A DNA stretch of 64,000 nt, taken from Struthio camelus (taxonomy: Eukaryota > Chordata > Aves > Struthioniformes > Struthionidae). This document shows, piece after piece, positions 35,221 through 60,302 of this stretch. The notes below the pieces were generated by a model, which was not told the DNA's origin, did not search any database, and saw nothing but the letters and a program-made list of their open reading frames with translations. The position numbers were made by a program, and so were the translations under genes. How positions within the stretch are numbered: position 1 is the stretch's first letter; each line of letters opens with the position of its first letter. The stretch covers positions 19,886,997 through 19,950,996 of the forward strand of contig NC_090953.1 in the NCBI RefSeq assembly GCF_040807025.1. Direction: 5' to 3'.

Positions 35221-36285
35221 AGTTGTACTCAGTGAAATTAACAAGACCCAAAGGTGGTATTGTCTAGGAATAAAAGGGGTTTGTTTGCTTTTGTTCACAA
35301 AAGTAACTTACCTAGCACCACACATCAGAAAAACACAAAAATAGCACACTCTAGTTCTAAACAGCTATGTCTAAAATAGATTATATAGTAAAACAGATAT
35401 TATACAGCATAATGTGGTATTTGATAAACAGATAAATATTTGCACTGTGTAGGCTGTTTATAGTATAACTTTTATCTATACAGAATGAAAGCAAAAAGCT
35501 AACTGTATAGAGGTGAGCAGAACAACATTAAATATTATGACTCCAAAGCCGAGACGAAGTTAGAGTTGAAAGAATAGAGCAAGATAAAATGTTTACAGGC
35601 CATTACAAGTCCTTAAATTAGTAGTAAAATAAGGAATCAGTTGCTCAAGTTTAAGAAAGCAGTAAACAAGAGATTGCATTTACATGCAGATGTCTAAAAC
35701 TTGTATTTCTTTTAAATCTATGCACAAAAAGTCATTTGTTTTTATTGCTTGACATTCAGTTATGGCTAGAGTATTTTTAACCTTTTTTGTACTTTGGAAA
35801 CAAGAATATTGTTAAAGGTGCCATAAAAATGGACAACATTGAAAACAGTTTGCAAATAAACCACCTAACACTGCAGTTCTTTATACATTTTAAAAAGCCT
35901 TGTCTGGGGTTTGTCATGTGTTAAATATATTTAAACTGGGAAAATACATTGTAGCTTGAAGCCTCCCATTGGCCCAAACATCCAATACAAAAACACATCT
36001 CCAGAAAAGGAGCAGGCAGACAATACAGTTACATATAAAGAAGCAGCCAGTTAATGTCCTAATATTTCAAATATTCACCACTGTTCCGTAACTTGCTTCT
36101 AAATCAATGTAGAAATGAGGAACGTTTTGGGTCTAGAAAGGTGTACAGTACGTATGCCTTTTTGTGAAATAAAATTCACTGTATTGCTTATGAATTCTCT
36201 GCATTAGATACGATAGCATTACAGATTGCAAGTTCCTGTAAAGTTTATGCATCTACACTAAGACTTTATGGGGGCAACGTGGGGT

Positions 36286-36716
36286 AGCGTGTCTCAAACT
36301 GAAAGTCACAACCCTTCCGAGAGTTACGGAAGCGTTTGGCTAGGATGACTATCAAAGCCCTGCGTCAGGCAAGCGGAGCTTGGCTCTCCGGGAGCCGCAG
36401 CAGCCCCGTCCCCGCGGGGCGCCCGGGCCGGCGGCGGACGCCGGCACCGCCCCCCGGGAGCCCACCCTCGCGCCTGGGCGCAGCTCCACGGCGGGAGCAG
36501 CGGGTCGTGGCCTGCCAGCGTCTGCGTCTGCAGGCGCCGCGGAGCTACCGAACGCTGGCAGCAGCTCAGTTCCTTCAGTTCGGAAATGCGGCCGGTAGGT
36601 ACAGCTGGTTCTCGCTCCCTGCCCCGGAGAAACTAAGCGAACGCCAACGCAGCGAGCCCTGGGAGGGCAGAGAGCCCAGAGGGAACGTGCCTTCAGACGG
36701 CTTGAGAAACACTGAC
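36286..36716. other. GC-rich block with imperfect terminal inverted repeats
   Basis: About 430 bp, very CpG-rich in the middle, inside AT-rich 3' UTR-like DNA. The left edge (GTGTCTCAAACTGAAAG) matches the inverted right edge (GTGTTTCTCAA..CTGAAGG) with a small gap. This resembles hAT-type ends, but no convincing 8-bp target duplication was seen. The frames inside it are GC artefacts. Confidence 0.35.
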
Positions 36717-39700
36717 TTACAGGAAAACAAATACACAAAGGACATGTGAACACTGAAAACATGCAGGTGTTAACAAAAAAGTGTGTTGTCACATGTCGAG
36801 TTAAACCGCTTGATTGTGACACTCAGCTCCAAGAAGTAATGAGATTACGAGGGAAGACAGACAAGTGAATATTATGGCAAAAGAACTAAACCTAGGAATA
36901 TCGATCTGAAGCCTTTATCATGTTTTATTTCTTATTTGGATAGCCTACTTATTGCTATAACGTGTTATTGCTATATTCTACCAATGATAAAGGCAAAACA
37001 AGATAAAAGACAATGTTACATATGGAAAAGGTAGAATACAGCTTTTATTTTGATGTTATAATTCTATTTAGTACCTGAATAAAGTTCCAAAATTGGACTA
37101 TTTTGTTACCTATTGTTACCTATTTTTCCCCTCAAGTCCAGTGATTTAGCAGGACTTAGTCAGCTGCTATTATCACAGTACTAGGATTAAAGCACATACA
37201 TACTGCAATTATTTTAATAAATACTTATTCAGATTTTAAAACTTTTCTGTTGTATTTGGTTTCCTTATGCATTTGCCCTCATTTCCACCAAATGATTTAC
37301 TGGCAGGAATAACTTAAGCAAACAGACAATACGAAGCTGATACTCAAACATGTTCATGGAATGCAACTTTTAAAATAATAAATATTAGTATCAATAATAA
37401 AAATTTAATTCTAGTAGTTACATTTCTTCAACTAAGGAAAATAAATACAGATATTTCCTCCGTGCAGTCTAAATCAGCTAGCACAGGTAGAATTTCAGAT
37501 ACTGAATACTCAAGAGCAAATTGCTTATTATTTTTGGATATTGGCTATTAAATGCTGTTTCTGAAGTCTATATTAATAAATTTATCTACATTGGGGACTT
37601 TAGGAATTTGTAGAAAAAAAAAACACATATTGTTTGCACAGCTTATAACATACAGACTGGGGAAGGTCTATGCCAGTTCTAAGAGTCCAAAAAAACCCTG
37701 TAATGTCTGCATCACCCCACTACATGGTTAAAACATATCTTATGGACTGCACGTATTAACAGACTGTCTGAGTGATATATGGAAAGGCTGTAATGTAACT
37801 TTGTTTCCATTGCGACTCGGCCATAGGGATTTTCTTCTGATGAAGATGCCGGAATGCAGAGTGATCAGGAGCTCATACTTGCTAAGCAATTGTCCACCTT
37901 GGAAGTCCACTGCAAGCTACACTGGGCTGTCTAGCTTGAAATACGCTAAGAAAGATGTCCTTAGTTATTAGCTACGTGAAATGAACAACTGGAAGCCATA
38001 CACCTAGCGAAAATAAAACCCAGTAACCTAAGATATTGGAGAACTGATGCTTTTTCAAGACAAAAAAAATGACGTTTGATGGAGAAAGTCACTGTCTGCC
38101 TGATCTAACTAACGTCTCAGATTCTTGCTTGCTTTGTCTGTAGTTCTTATTTACTTTTCTACTTGCATGTTAAGAAGAATGGGAAGCCACAAACAAGACC
38201 GGCTGCGGTAGGCTTCCAGAATCCTCCAATTTGGCACTTAGCGACTTAGTAGACATTGCTGGGTTTTGGTACTATTGTGATCACTTGTAATCGCTGTAAT
38301 TGTTGTACTTCAGGGTTTCTTTCCAATTAGGATTTTTGCTTTACCATGAAGCATATGCAACAACGACAGCTAACGTCTGAACTCTTGTTCTTCTATTCCT
38401 ACAGATTTATGCTCCTTACTACGTGACTTTATTGCCAAGACTTAATTATCGCTGTTCCATTCATATTGTATAACCTATCATAAACTGATTTGTTTTCTTT
38501 AACAATAATTTAAATACTGAAAACTCATCTTCTATTGCAAAATACTGAAATTCAGCTTGAAAATATAGTCCTATGATTATAAAAATAGCCAGAGGGTATT
38601 AAAATTAAGTTTCAGTCACGATCTATTAATGGCTCAGCATTCAATTATTTTCTGAAGTATAATGGCAAAACCTTTGAGCTGTTTGGAGTACTTTGATTTG
38701 AACAAAATAAAGACCGGTGAGTAGATATACTGAAAAACTGAATAACAGAATGAGGCACACACAGAGCAATTAGGTTAAAAAAAAGGAATCTATCCAGTTC
38801 ACTTGTGCCTGGGGGGAGGGGAAAGGGGAAGAAATACTTTTTTTTTTTTACAAAGTAATTTGTCCTACCAGTAGTACTGGCCACCCTGTTGAAGAGTTTT
38901 AGAAGATCCCTGAGCACATTAGTTTCTGACTCTTATCCCCAACTCCAAAATGATAGGGCTGCTGTTGTTGATAGCAAGATGGATTGTCATTCACAGTTAA
39001 GTCAATCATAAGGTGCTTATCTATTTACCCTTTTTTCACCAATCAGCACAAAGAACTGTCAGAAAATAACTTTTATTTTTCTTTTTAAATAATAAAAGGG
39101 CATAAAATGATTAAACAATCAATGTTTTGTGACAGTGGTTTAGGATTATTATCTGGCTGCCCCTTGACAACAGACAAGTGATTCAATCGACATTCCTTAG
39201 CAAAAAAAAAAAAAAAGGCAAAAAAAAAAAAAGAAAAATCCTGTACAAATATGTATTTTTCCCTGAGGGATCAAGGTTACACCCGCAAGTGCTCTATGTA
39301 CATATTGCACTGTAGAGGAATGAAGAACATGTGCAAAAAAAGCAACAATGATTGAAGCTTACTAATCAATCCTTTTAATCATGACTGCTATGTCATCTTG
39401 CATTTTGGAATGTCGTAACACAGCTATTCCTTTAATCTAAAATGTAAAAAACAAAAAAAAAGAGAAAGAAACAGAAAAACACACCTCTACTATGGCACAT
39501 TCAATGAAATAAAAAGTTTTCCAAAGACAAATAGACAAATTCCATCAAGAAAATAATACAAAGTTCGTTCTTTTTTTTGTTTTTTTAGAAAAATTACATT
39601 ACTTTCTTTCATTGTTTCACATTACAAAATCTTTTTTTTTTTTAATGTTTACACAAATCACATTTTATTGCAGGAATATTTCAAGTGCCATCAAATATTT

Positions 39701-39906
39701 ATAGAAGGGTTAAAAAAATAGAAGTCTCTCTAAAGTGGTCCAGACAAGGCTTTGTATAGAATAAATCTTTTTTCCACCTTCTATTTTTTGACTTAAGTAT
39801 TTTGAATACATTTTCTTTATTCCACTGACACTTAACAGCCTAGAAGCAGCCACTCACACGTACCCACGCATATATTCACGGGCGCACACAAGTGTACTCT
39901 CTCCCT

Positions 39907-39936
39907 CACGCACGCACGCACGCACACACGCACGCA
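39907..39936. repeat. (CACG)n-type tandem repeat
   Basis: Several tandem ACGC units (cacgcacgcacg), in the putative RORA 3' UTR. Confidence 0.9.
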
Positions 39937-40289
39937 GATACCTTGGTATCCATACCAGGATAGATAAGCTTAATAAAGAACAACCAAACTTAAAAACAGC
40001 CTCCCATTCCACCTAATCCCATAGTTTTTAAAAAGCTGAACAGTGCTGGAGATGCTGAAGTACTTGAGGGCGGTTTACATGACAGCGTACGACTCTTTCC
40101 TAGAGAGCCAGAAAACGTCTCTGTGGACAGATGCAACGGCCTAGGAAAATTTCTTTGCAGTTTTTAAGGAACAGCTCATTCAAAAGCAATAGATTATTCC
40201 GTTATCTTCAGCTATTCTCCCATTTTTGTTTGTAGTGAACTGAGCAGATGATGAAAACGTTTGTGTGAATATCCACTGATACCAAACAG

Positions 40290-40600
40290 AACAGTCTACC
40301 GGCCGTCTGCGCGGCGGCGGCGGCGCAGGGCTCCTGCGGCTCCCTTCCGGCCAGCCGCTCGCCCAGTTATTCCTTTCGTAACAACCTCCTCGGCAAGGTA
40401 GGTCTTTTCCGCACGCTTGCCAGGCTGCGTTCCCCGTTCTCCTCTCCACAAAGAGCAAAACAGTAACAATTAAAGCCCTGCTGCCAAGTGGCGCTAACTG
40501 GGAGCAGGAGAGCAGAGCCGCGCGGGGCTGCGCCGGCCCAGCCGGGGCGAGCGAGCCGCTGGCAGGCAGCGGCTCCCGCTGACGAAAATGACAGCAGCTG
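40290..40600. other. GC/CpG-rich patch within the RORA 3' UTR region
   Basis: Starts with a (GCG/CGG)n-like core (about 40305-40325) and stays GC-rich to about 40600. No gene or known element recognised. It may be a lineage-specific insert or a regulatory patch. Confidence 0.5.
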
Positions 40601-41109
40601 GGTGCCCCACGGCCTGGAAGACCATGTCACAAGCTCATTTCACATACAAAGGGCTTTCAGCTAAGACCCTGCTTGGAACCTCTTGATGGTTATGTATTTT
40701 ATTAGTACCCGCTCCAGAATTTTGTGTTTTCCAGAACTTAAGGTGAAAATACTGTGAACTAGATGCCAGACAAAACCACTGGCACCTGGAGGCCTGGTAA
40801 AGTACTAATACTCATCAGGGAAAAAATAAGAAGAGGACATGACTGAAAATTAATCCCAAAATATTTTGCCTGCTAATCTACTTATCGTCAGAAGTAGGAG
40901 TTGCGTCTCACTCTAAAAAAGTCTTATTTCAATATTCATTAGTTGACACTGAGATTAAGTTTAGTTGATCTTTAAAGGACTAGCACCTAAGGCTGGTCAC
41001 ATTCAGAAAACATTTGTTAGTTAAAAAGCTTGTTTTAAAATAAAGAGTACAATATTAGAACAAAAGTACCATATCATGCCAGTTACTCCAATAGCGTAAA
41101 CAATGGTGC

Positions 41110-41335
41110 TCGGAGAAGCGGGTCGGTGAGAGCGGAGGGAGCGAGCCCCGGGCCGCGGGCCGCCGCTCGCGGGGGCAGGCAGGACGGGCCGGACGCGGCC
41201 GCTTCCCCGGGGCCCGGCCCGCAGCCCGCTGGCGCCTCCAGCCTGCGCTGCCTGGGGTGCCCTGCCTGCGCGGCGCCGGGCGGCTCCCCCAGCTTTCACA
41301 CCGCGTCAGCCGGCCGATACCAGCCAAGACACAGT
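41110..41335. other. GC/CpG-rich patch within the RORA 3' UTR region
   Basis: About 220 bp of dense CpG with abrupt edges against AT-rich DNA on both sides. The long frames on both strands result from stop depletion. No homology recognised. Confidence 0.5.
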
Positions 41336-43451
41336 GCCACCCATCAGCTTTCCTCACGATGCACGTTATAAAAACGTCAACAGGTGTCACAGGCTAAATG
41401 GCTCAATTTGACCCCAAATGAAAGGTGTCCAAACCACAAAAAACACTTTATTTTGGCATAACAGTCCACTGGCCTAATTCTTTTAAAGACTTCAGTATGC
41501 TTCTATACGCTTCATTACTTTCCAATGACTACAGAATATGACAGAGACTCTTTATCCCTAGAAATTAAAGCAGGGGAGCACATTCTGTCTGTTCTTTTTC
41601 TTTTCGAAGTTCTTTCCTTTTTCTAACGTACCTCATCAGAAACTTTGTTCGCATTGGCCTACAAGGCAGCTGGTTGCTACACATCCTCATCTCACCCAAA
41701 CCAATTATGCACCTCTGGCTCAAACAGCCACAGTTTATTTTCTGATGTTGTTTCCTGTGGATTTGTTCCCTTCAGAACTGGGTTTAACTTCTAACGCTTG
41801 CCAAATTTACCCAGGTTCAGTACTCCTTCCTCCTCAAGGGAATGGTGATTTGTATTGACAAAGGTTGCAAGATCCTGCTTCTTGGTTGTTTATGCAACGC
41901 GAGGATCACAACTGGAGAACTACAGAATGCAGGTTTATGGTACTAATGATTTCCAGGCCTCATAATACAAAACAGTGCGTTATAGCATCAGCGCGCCTTT
42001 ACTTTGTTAGTCTACCTTCATCTGATAAAGTGCGGCTGTCCAAAATAAGGAGAACAATGGACTTTTCTATTAAGCTACCTTAAATTGAACTGCTGGATTT
42101 TGGGAAACGGGTCAGTACCTGTTCTCACTGAAGTCAAAGACGAACCTCCTGTGGATTTGGACAGGACAGAGTTTGGGGGCTGCAGGCATTGTTTACGATA
42201 CGGAGCATAAAAGTATGTAATATTATGTATAAAAATTAATTTTCCACATCCATGTCATACACACATACTTTTACTGTAGATACAGACTTGAGTCAGTAAC
42301 TTCAAACCTGGACTTACGGTGGGGAGAAATATACTTTATTAACAGCCTGATTTTCAAGGATGCTGTATGTCTCTATCTGTTAGGGATCTGTGATTGCTTA
42401 GCTAAACCTTGACCCTGGAAGCTCAGCACTTTTGAAAATGAGGCTTTTTATTTGTGTGCCTAAACGCAGATTTAGGCTTGACATTTTAAATATCCAGGTT
42501 TGAAAGATTTGAAAACAAAAGTACCTTTTAAAGTAACCACTGAGAAGTGAATTTTAATTTAGAAAATTTTCATTATTTCCAAACTGTTTAAAAAAAATCT
42601 GTGTAACCATTTCAGGATATGACCAGCCTCTCTTTAAAAGTAACATGGAAAACAGCAGCATAAATACCTCCCATTGTACCAGTACCTGCGAAACCTTTTT
42701 CAGTTAAACTTGAATTTCTGGTGCACATGCAACACAACAATGAACACGCTAGCATTTAATTTAAAGAAAAAGGTGCAAAATGAAAGTGCCTTATCAATTC
42801 AACAAGAAAAGCTATACCAGTAACTACATTTTATATTAATTAAAACAATATATAAACAATATCTCTTTTGCTATATATAGTCTTCATGCCCATTTACCCT
42901 GTAATATATTATAATGCTATTGTTGCTATTGCTATGGACCCTTTTCATGCCATTCTGTCTACTGGCAAACAGTGGTAGGTGAAAAAAAATCGTCCTTCAT
43001 GAAACAATGAGCAAGTTGTGCAAACTGATGCTGAACTCTCTGCAATGCACACCAATCGCTGATTACTAGCAGGACTCTCTGTTCTGATCAACAAATTGAT
43101 TGTTCTGTCAAAAGTCTGGGCAGTGAACTACGAGAGAAAACAACCTTCCGACATTAGTACCCTCAGTCTGTGTAAACAGAGGTCAAGGATTGAGAAGCTG
43201 AGACAGAAAAAGGGTCCATATTTGTAGGCATAATGGAAATCATATGCATGAGAAAAACAAGTTCAACTTTGTTTCATTGTTTCCCGTCCTTCGCCTGACC
43301 CCGACCGCCAAGAGATGTGCAGTGTGTTGGCTCCCTAGGTCTGTGCAGGGCCATATAAAGTGTCTTGGTTTTCTTTCTTTTTTTTTTCTTTTCCTTTCTT
43401 TTGTTTTAATGTTTGTACTTCAGACATTCTAGAAGTGCTTAGGTGATACAT

Positions 43452-56876
<13,425 letters not shown>

Positions 56877-59239
56877 TTAATTGAGGGAGTGAAGACAGAC
56901 TCTGAAAGGCAGCATGCTGAATAGAAAATGAAGTTCAAGTACAGTACAGGCAACTAAAGGAAGTTAAGAAGTATTAAGAAGTATTTTTTTTTCTCTTGGA
57001 AACAAATAAAGAACAGTAACTTGCAGAAAACAATTCGCAAGCGTTATGACACACAAAGGAATACGCATTTTTTCTGATTTTACAAATCCTGTCTTACATA
57101 TGGTAGCACTGTATACTGATTCTTTCCAAAGGAGATAAAACTAATTATAAACCTAGATTTCCTTGATTTCCTTGACCTTGCTGGGTCAGCATGGTTAGGA
57201 TGGATCCCGGAGCTGGTGCCGGCAGCAGTGGCCATCGTGGCCTGCTCTCGGCAGTGCCGGCAGCCGGCGCGGATGTGCCGCGGAGGTGCAGCCTCGCAGG
57301 GCGCCTGCGCCTCTACGCGCACAGAGCAGGGTGCTCAGCAGCCCCTCTACAAATAAGAAAATTTGTTATGGGAGGGGACTAAAAAGTTTGATGCCAACAA
57401 CTGAGTTTTTGTTCAACTCAGTTTTGATTATTAAGGAGGGGGAAGGTGAAACATTTCATTCATTTATTTATGTTCTCTTTTCCGAGTCGCCAGCAATGGG
57501 TAGTCCTATCGGCAAAGAAAACAACTCTGGAAGGTTATGCAGCAGTTACAACTCAGCTCTCTCCATCGGAGCAGGGCATTTTATTAACCACTAGGCCAGC
57601 TCTTCGCTTTGAAGTTCATTTCATCTTTTTGCCCCAGACGGCCCAAGCCTCGGCTGCTGCGTGTGTAATACCGACTTCACAAGGATGCTGGGAAGACGGA
57701 GTCATTCTAAAGAGGCATTTGACAGCACTGAACACAGTATTTTAGTTTTATGTTGCCACATAATGGATTAATTAACAGTGTTGCAAAGAAAATACTTCTT
57801 CAGAAAGGCTGGGCACCCTTTAATTAAAGTTGGACTTTTACCAATTCTTTATTTATTGAAAGGCCACATGCTGGAGCACATGCACCCTTCCTCCAGACAG
57901 TCGCTGAAATAAACAACAGGAATTTCTGCGTGACAAATAAAAGATGTCCTCGCAAACTTCTGGCCAACCAAAACACCACAAAACCCTGAGATAAAGCCAG
58001 ATGTGCCATGTGAAGAGGAGGGCACCAGCCTTCAGCAGTTATTCCCCACTTATTAAAGCTTTAATGGGGAAACGGAGTACAAAAAACAGGCAAACTGAAA
58101 TGCCTTTCTTTAACCCTGTTTGGCTGCACACTGTTTCCTTTCTCTTTTATTCTGACCTTTGTTTCTCTAGGATTAATTTCAACTGTCCTTTAACGTTTGT
58201 CAGTACCAGATGGGCCTGCAAGTACTGCATATACTGAGCCCTGATGGGGCGCGCTTCAGCCGCAAGACCTGACCCCGGTGGGGGAGCCAGCGCTCCGCTA
58301 AGCAGACAGCTTGATTTCCCGCTCCCTTAGCACCCTCGCTGGAAGACCTCACCCCAGCACAAGTGTGCGTGCAGGGACGACGCGATTCACTAGAAAACCA
58401 GGATTAGATACCAGCTCCACCAATGACTTGCATCAGTGACAAAGATCCTGCATCTCCCTGTTATCAGCCCCTTAAAATATTCAGTTCTCCAAACAAACAT
58501 TTTAATTGTTGCACTGAATGACATGGCTGTACGTGAACTTTATTAAACCTTCTGCCATCCCTGGGATCCCGAAAGCCAACTCGATCAATAGCCAAAATGA
58601 GCCTGGCCCAGTAGCCCAAGGATCTACATGGCTTCCTTTAGCCGCGACCCTATTTTGTACTAGATGCCTATATTGCCAGTTAGGCATATTTCTCTTTATC
58701 AAGAACATTCTTGTTAAGAGGAGGATTATTTTTAGTACTATAATGGAGAAACTACTGGGCTTTTTTCCCCCAGATTTTCCCTCGAGATACAGCCACTCAA
58801 TACGTTTTAGCGTACAATATATCAGCTAACTTACAGCTTGAAGCTGAATTTTCAATAGAGCAGAAATGCCTAAAACTGGGGCCTTTAAAAGCACTTGCAC
58901 TTTACAAACCAAGAGATGTAGCAGAGTGCTTTTAAAAAACAAACTGCAGTATGATGTGGCCACGCTGAAAACAGCAGCAGCGGTTAAAGCAGTCGAAAAA
59001 AAGCCAAGCCTCAAATTTCAGACATGAACCTAAACTTGTCTTCAGCTCAGAAACGCTCATATCTGAGAGCTGGCATTGAACTGAAGACACAACCAAACAA
59101 AACCATCTTTTTTTTAAGTCACAAAGCTCTTCTATATTGCTGTCATTTATTTACCAGTTTTCTAACCGTTTGGTTGTCCTTGGGCTCTCAATCACTGGGG
59201 AACCCCCTACTACAGGAGTCTTTTGTAAGTAAATGACAT

Positions 59240-60000
59240 TTCTTACCAGGATTTTTTTGTTTTTGTTAGGAGGAGAGAAGAGGGACTCCATTCTGGTGCG
59301 CCATTTTCTCCCCCCTGCCGGAGCGCAGAGGTAACTCCGCTTTCCCCAGCAGGACGGCGGCGGCGGGTGCCAGCCGGCGCAGGCGGGCAGCGCAGCCACG
59401 GGGTGCCCCAGCGCCGGCCCCCTCCGCTCCCCGCTGCGGCAGCGCATCGCGGGGTTGCGTAAGGGGCCGCCGGGCCCCTCTCCATCAGACGGACGGACGA
59501 AACCCCTCCTGCGCGGAAACACCGCAGCGCGTTAGAGGGCTCCGGCCGAGGGCCGGGCTGCGGCCAAGGTCTCGGGCGGCCCCGCCGCGGCCCGAGGGCG
59601 GCGCACGCAGCCAGCCGCCTTCGCCGGGGCCCCCTTGAGCTCTGCTGCCTCCCTTTTATACAGCTGTATTGCCGCAGTGCCAGGAGAGAGGAGCAGATTA
59701 CAAGCCCTGGCTTCATCTCTGCCTTGCAAACTCCTGTTTATGTATAAAACAACATATGCGGTTTCATACGCTGCCAGAAAATCACGGTTGGGGAAAAAAA
59801 GGGCACAAGAACTTTATCTGCTAGTCAGTTTGAATAACAACTTGTTAAGAAAGGACTTTGAAATGGACATAGCAGTTTCCACGAAGTCTGCGAAGGGCTT
59901 CAGCTGCCCTGCGGAAGGGCGGCGGGGGAGCCGCCAGCGCGCGGCGCCCACCGTGCCGGCGCCCTCTCCGCGAGGCGCCGCCTCCAACGCTGATCTCATG
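59240..60000. promoter_or_regulatory. Orphan intronic CpG island in RORA
   Basis: CpG-dense at about 59300-59640 and 59910-59990, with no coding exon of RORA or any other recognised gene. A TATA-like TTTTATA occurs on the plus strand at about 59654. It could be an alternative or antisense promoter, or a regulatory island. The open frames here are stop-depletion artefacts. Confidence 0.5.
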
Positions 60001-60250
60001 TTTGGGCTTTTGACAAATTCTCATTTAATGAATTGATTCCTACAGTTCATTAACATACCCACTTCCACTTCTGTATACACATATGTCTTAATTAGCTGCT
60101 CATTGGCTGTTTAATTACAAGAAAACAGCTGACAGCTGCCTCGCTGCATCCTAATGGCAGCCGCCTTGGAATGCCGGTCCGCACGCCTGCGACAACAAAG
60201 CCTTATTCATAACCCCCTGCTTCACGGCTAATACTTAGAGCCCTCCGCGC
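60000..60250. promoter_or_regulatory. Candidate enhancer with TTAATTA and CAGCTG pairs
   Basis: Complex AT/GC-balanced sequence right beside the CpG island. It has TTAATTA at 60088-60094 and 60111-60117 (homeodomain core) and CAGCTG at 60126-60131 and 60133-60138 (bHLH E-box), plus CATTTAATGAATTGATT near 60022. The dense, non-repetitive composition resembles a developmental enhancer, but this is inferred from motifs alone. Confidence 0.4.
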
Positions 60251-60290
60251 ATCGTTAAGTTTTGCAGTATTCTCAGCAATTAACAATTAG

Positions 60291-60302
60291 TTGGGGGGGG
60301 GG
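60291..60302. repeat. G homopolymer
   Basis: Run of about 11 G residues just beyond the candidate enhancer. A likely sequencing or assembly weak spot. Confidence 0.85.

Larger units (their letters stand above)
33218..43451 (-). other. RORA: RORA 3' UTR (putative full length, about 10.2 kb)
   Basis: This whole stretch lies between the RORA stop and the strong poly(A) signal at 33237. It has no exon structure and is mostly AT-rich 3' UTR-like sequence. Mammalian RORA mRNAs are also known for a 3' UTR of many kilobases, so a single long terminal exon is the simplest reading. Internal AATAAA copies may give shorter isoforms. Three GC-rich patches (36.33-36.72, 40.29-40.60, 41.11-41.33 kb) break the AT-rich pattern. 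The exact end is an inference. Confidence 0.55.

Noticed and set aside
59151-59716. Alternative RORA first exon encoded by long minus-strand frames (123-157 codons) in the 59 kb CpG island
   Set aside because: Sequence is Arg/Pro/Gly-rich with no nuclear-receptor similarity; no confident splice donor joining 56840 could be assigned.
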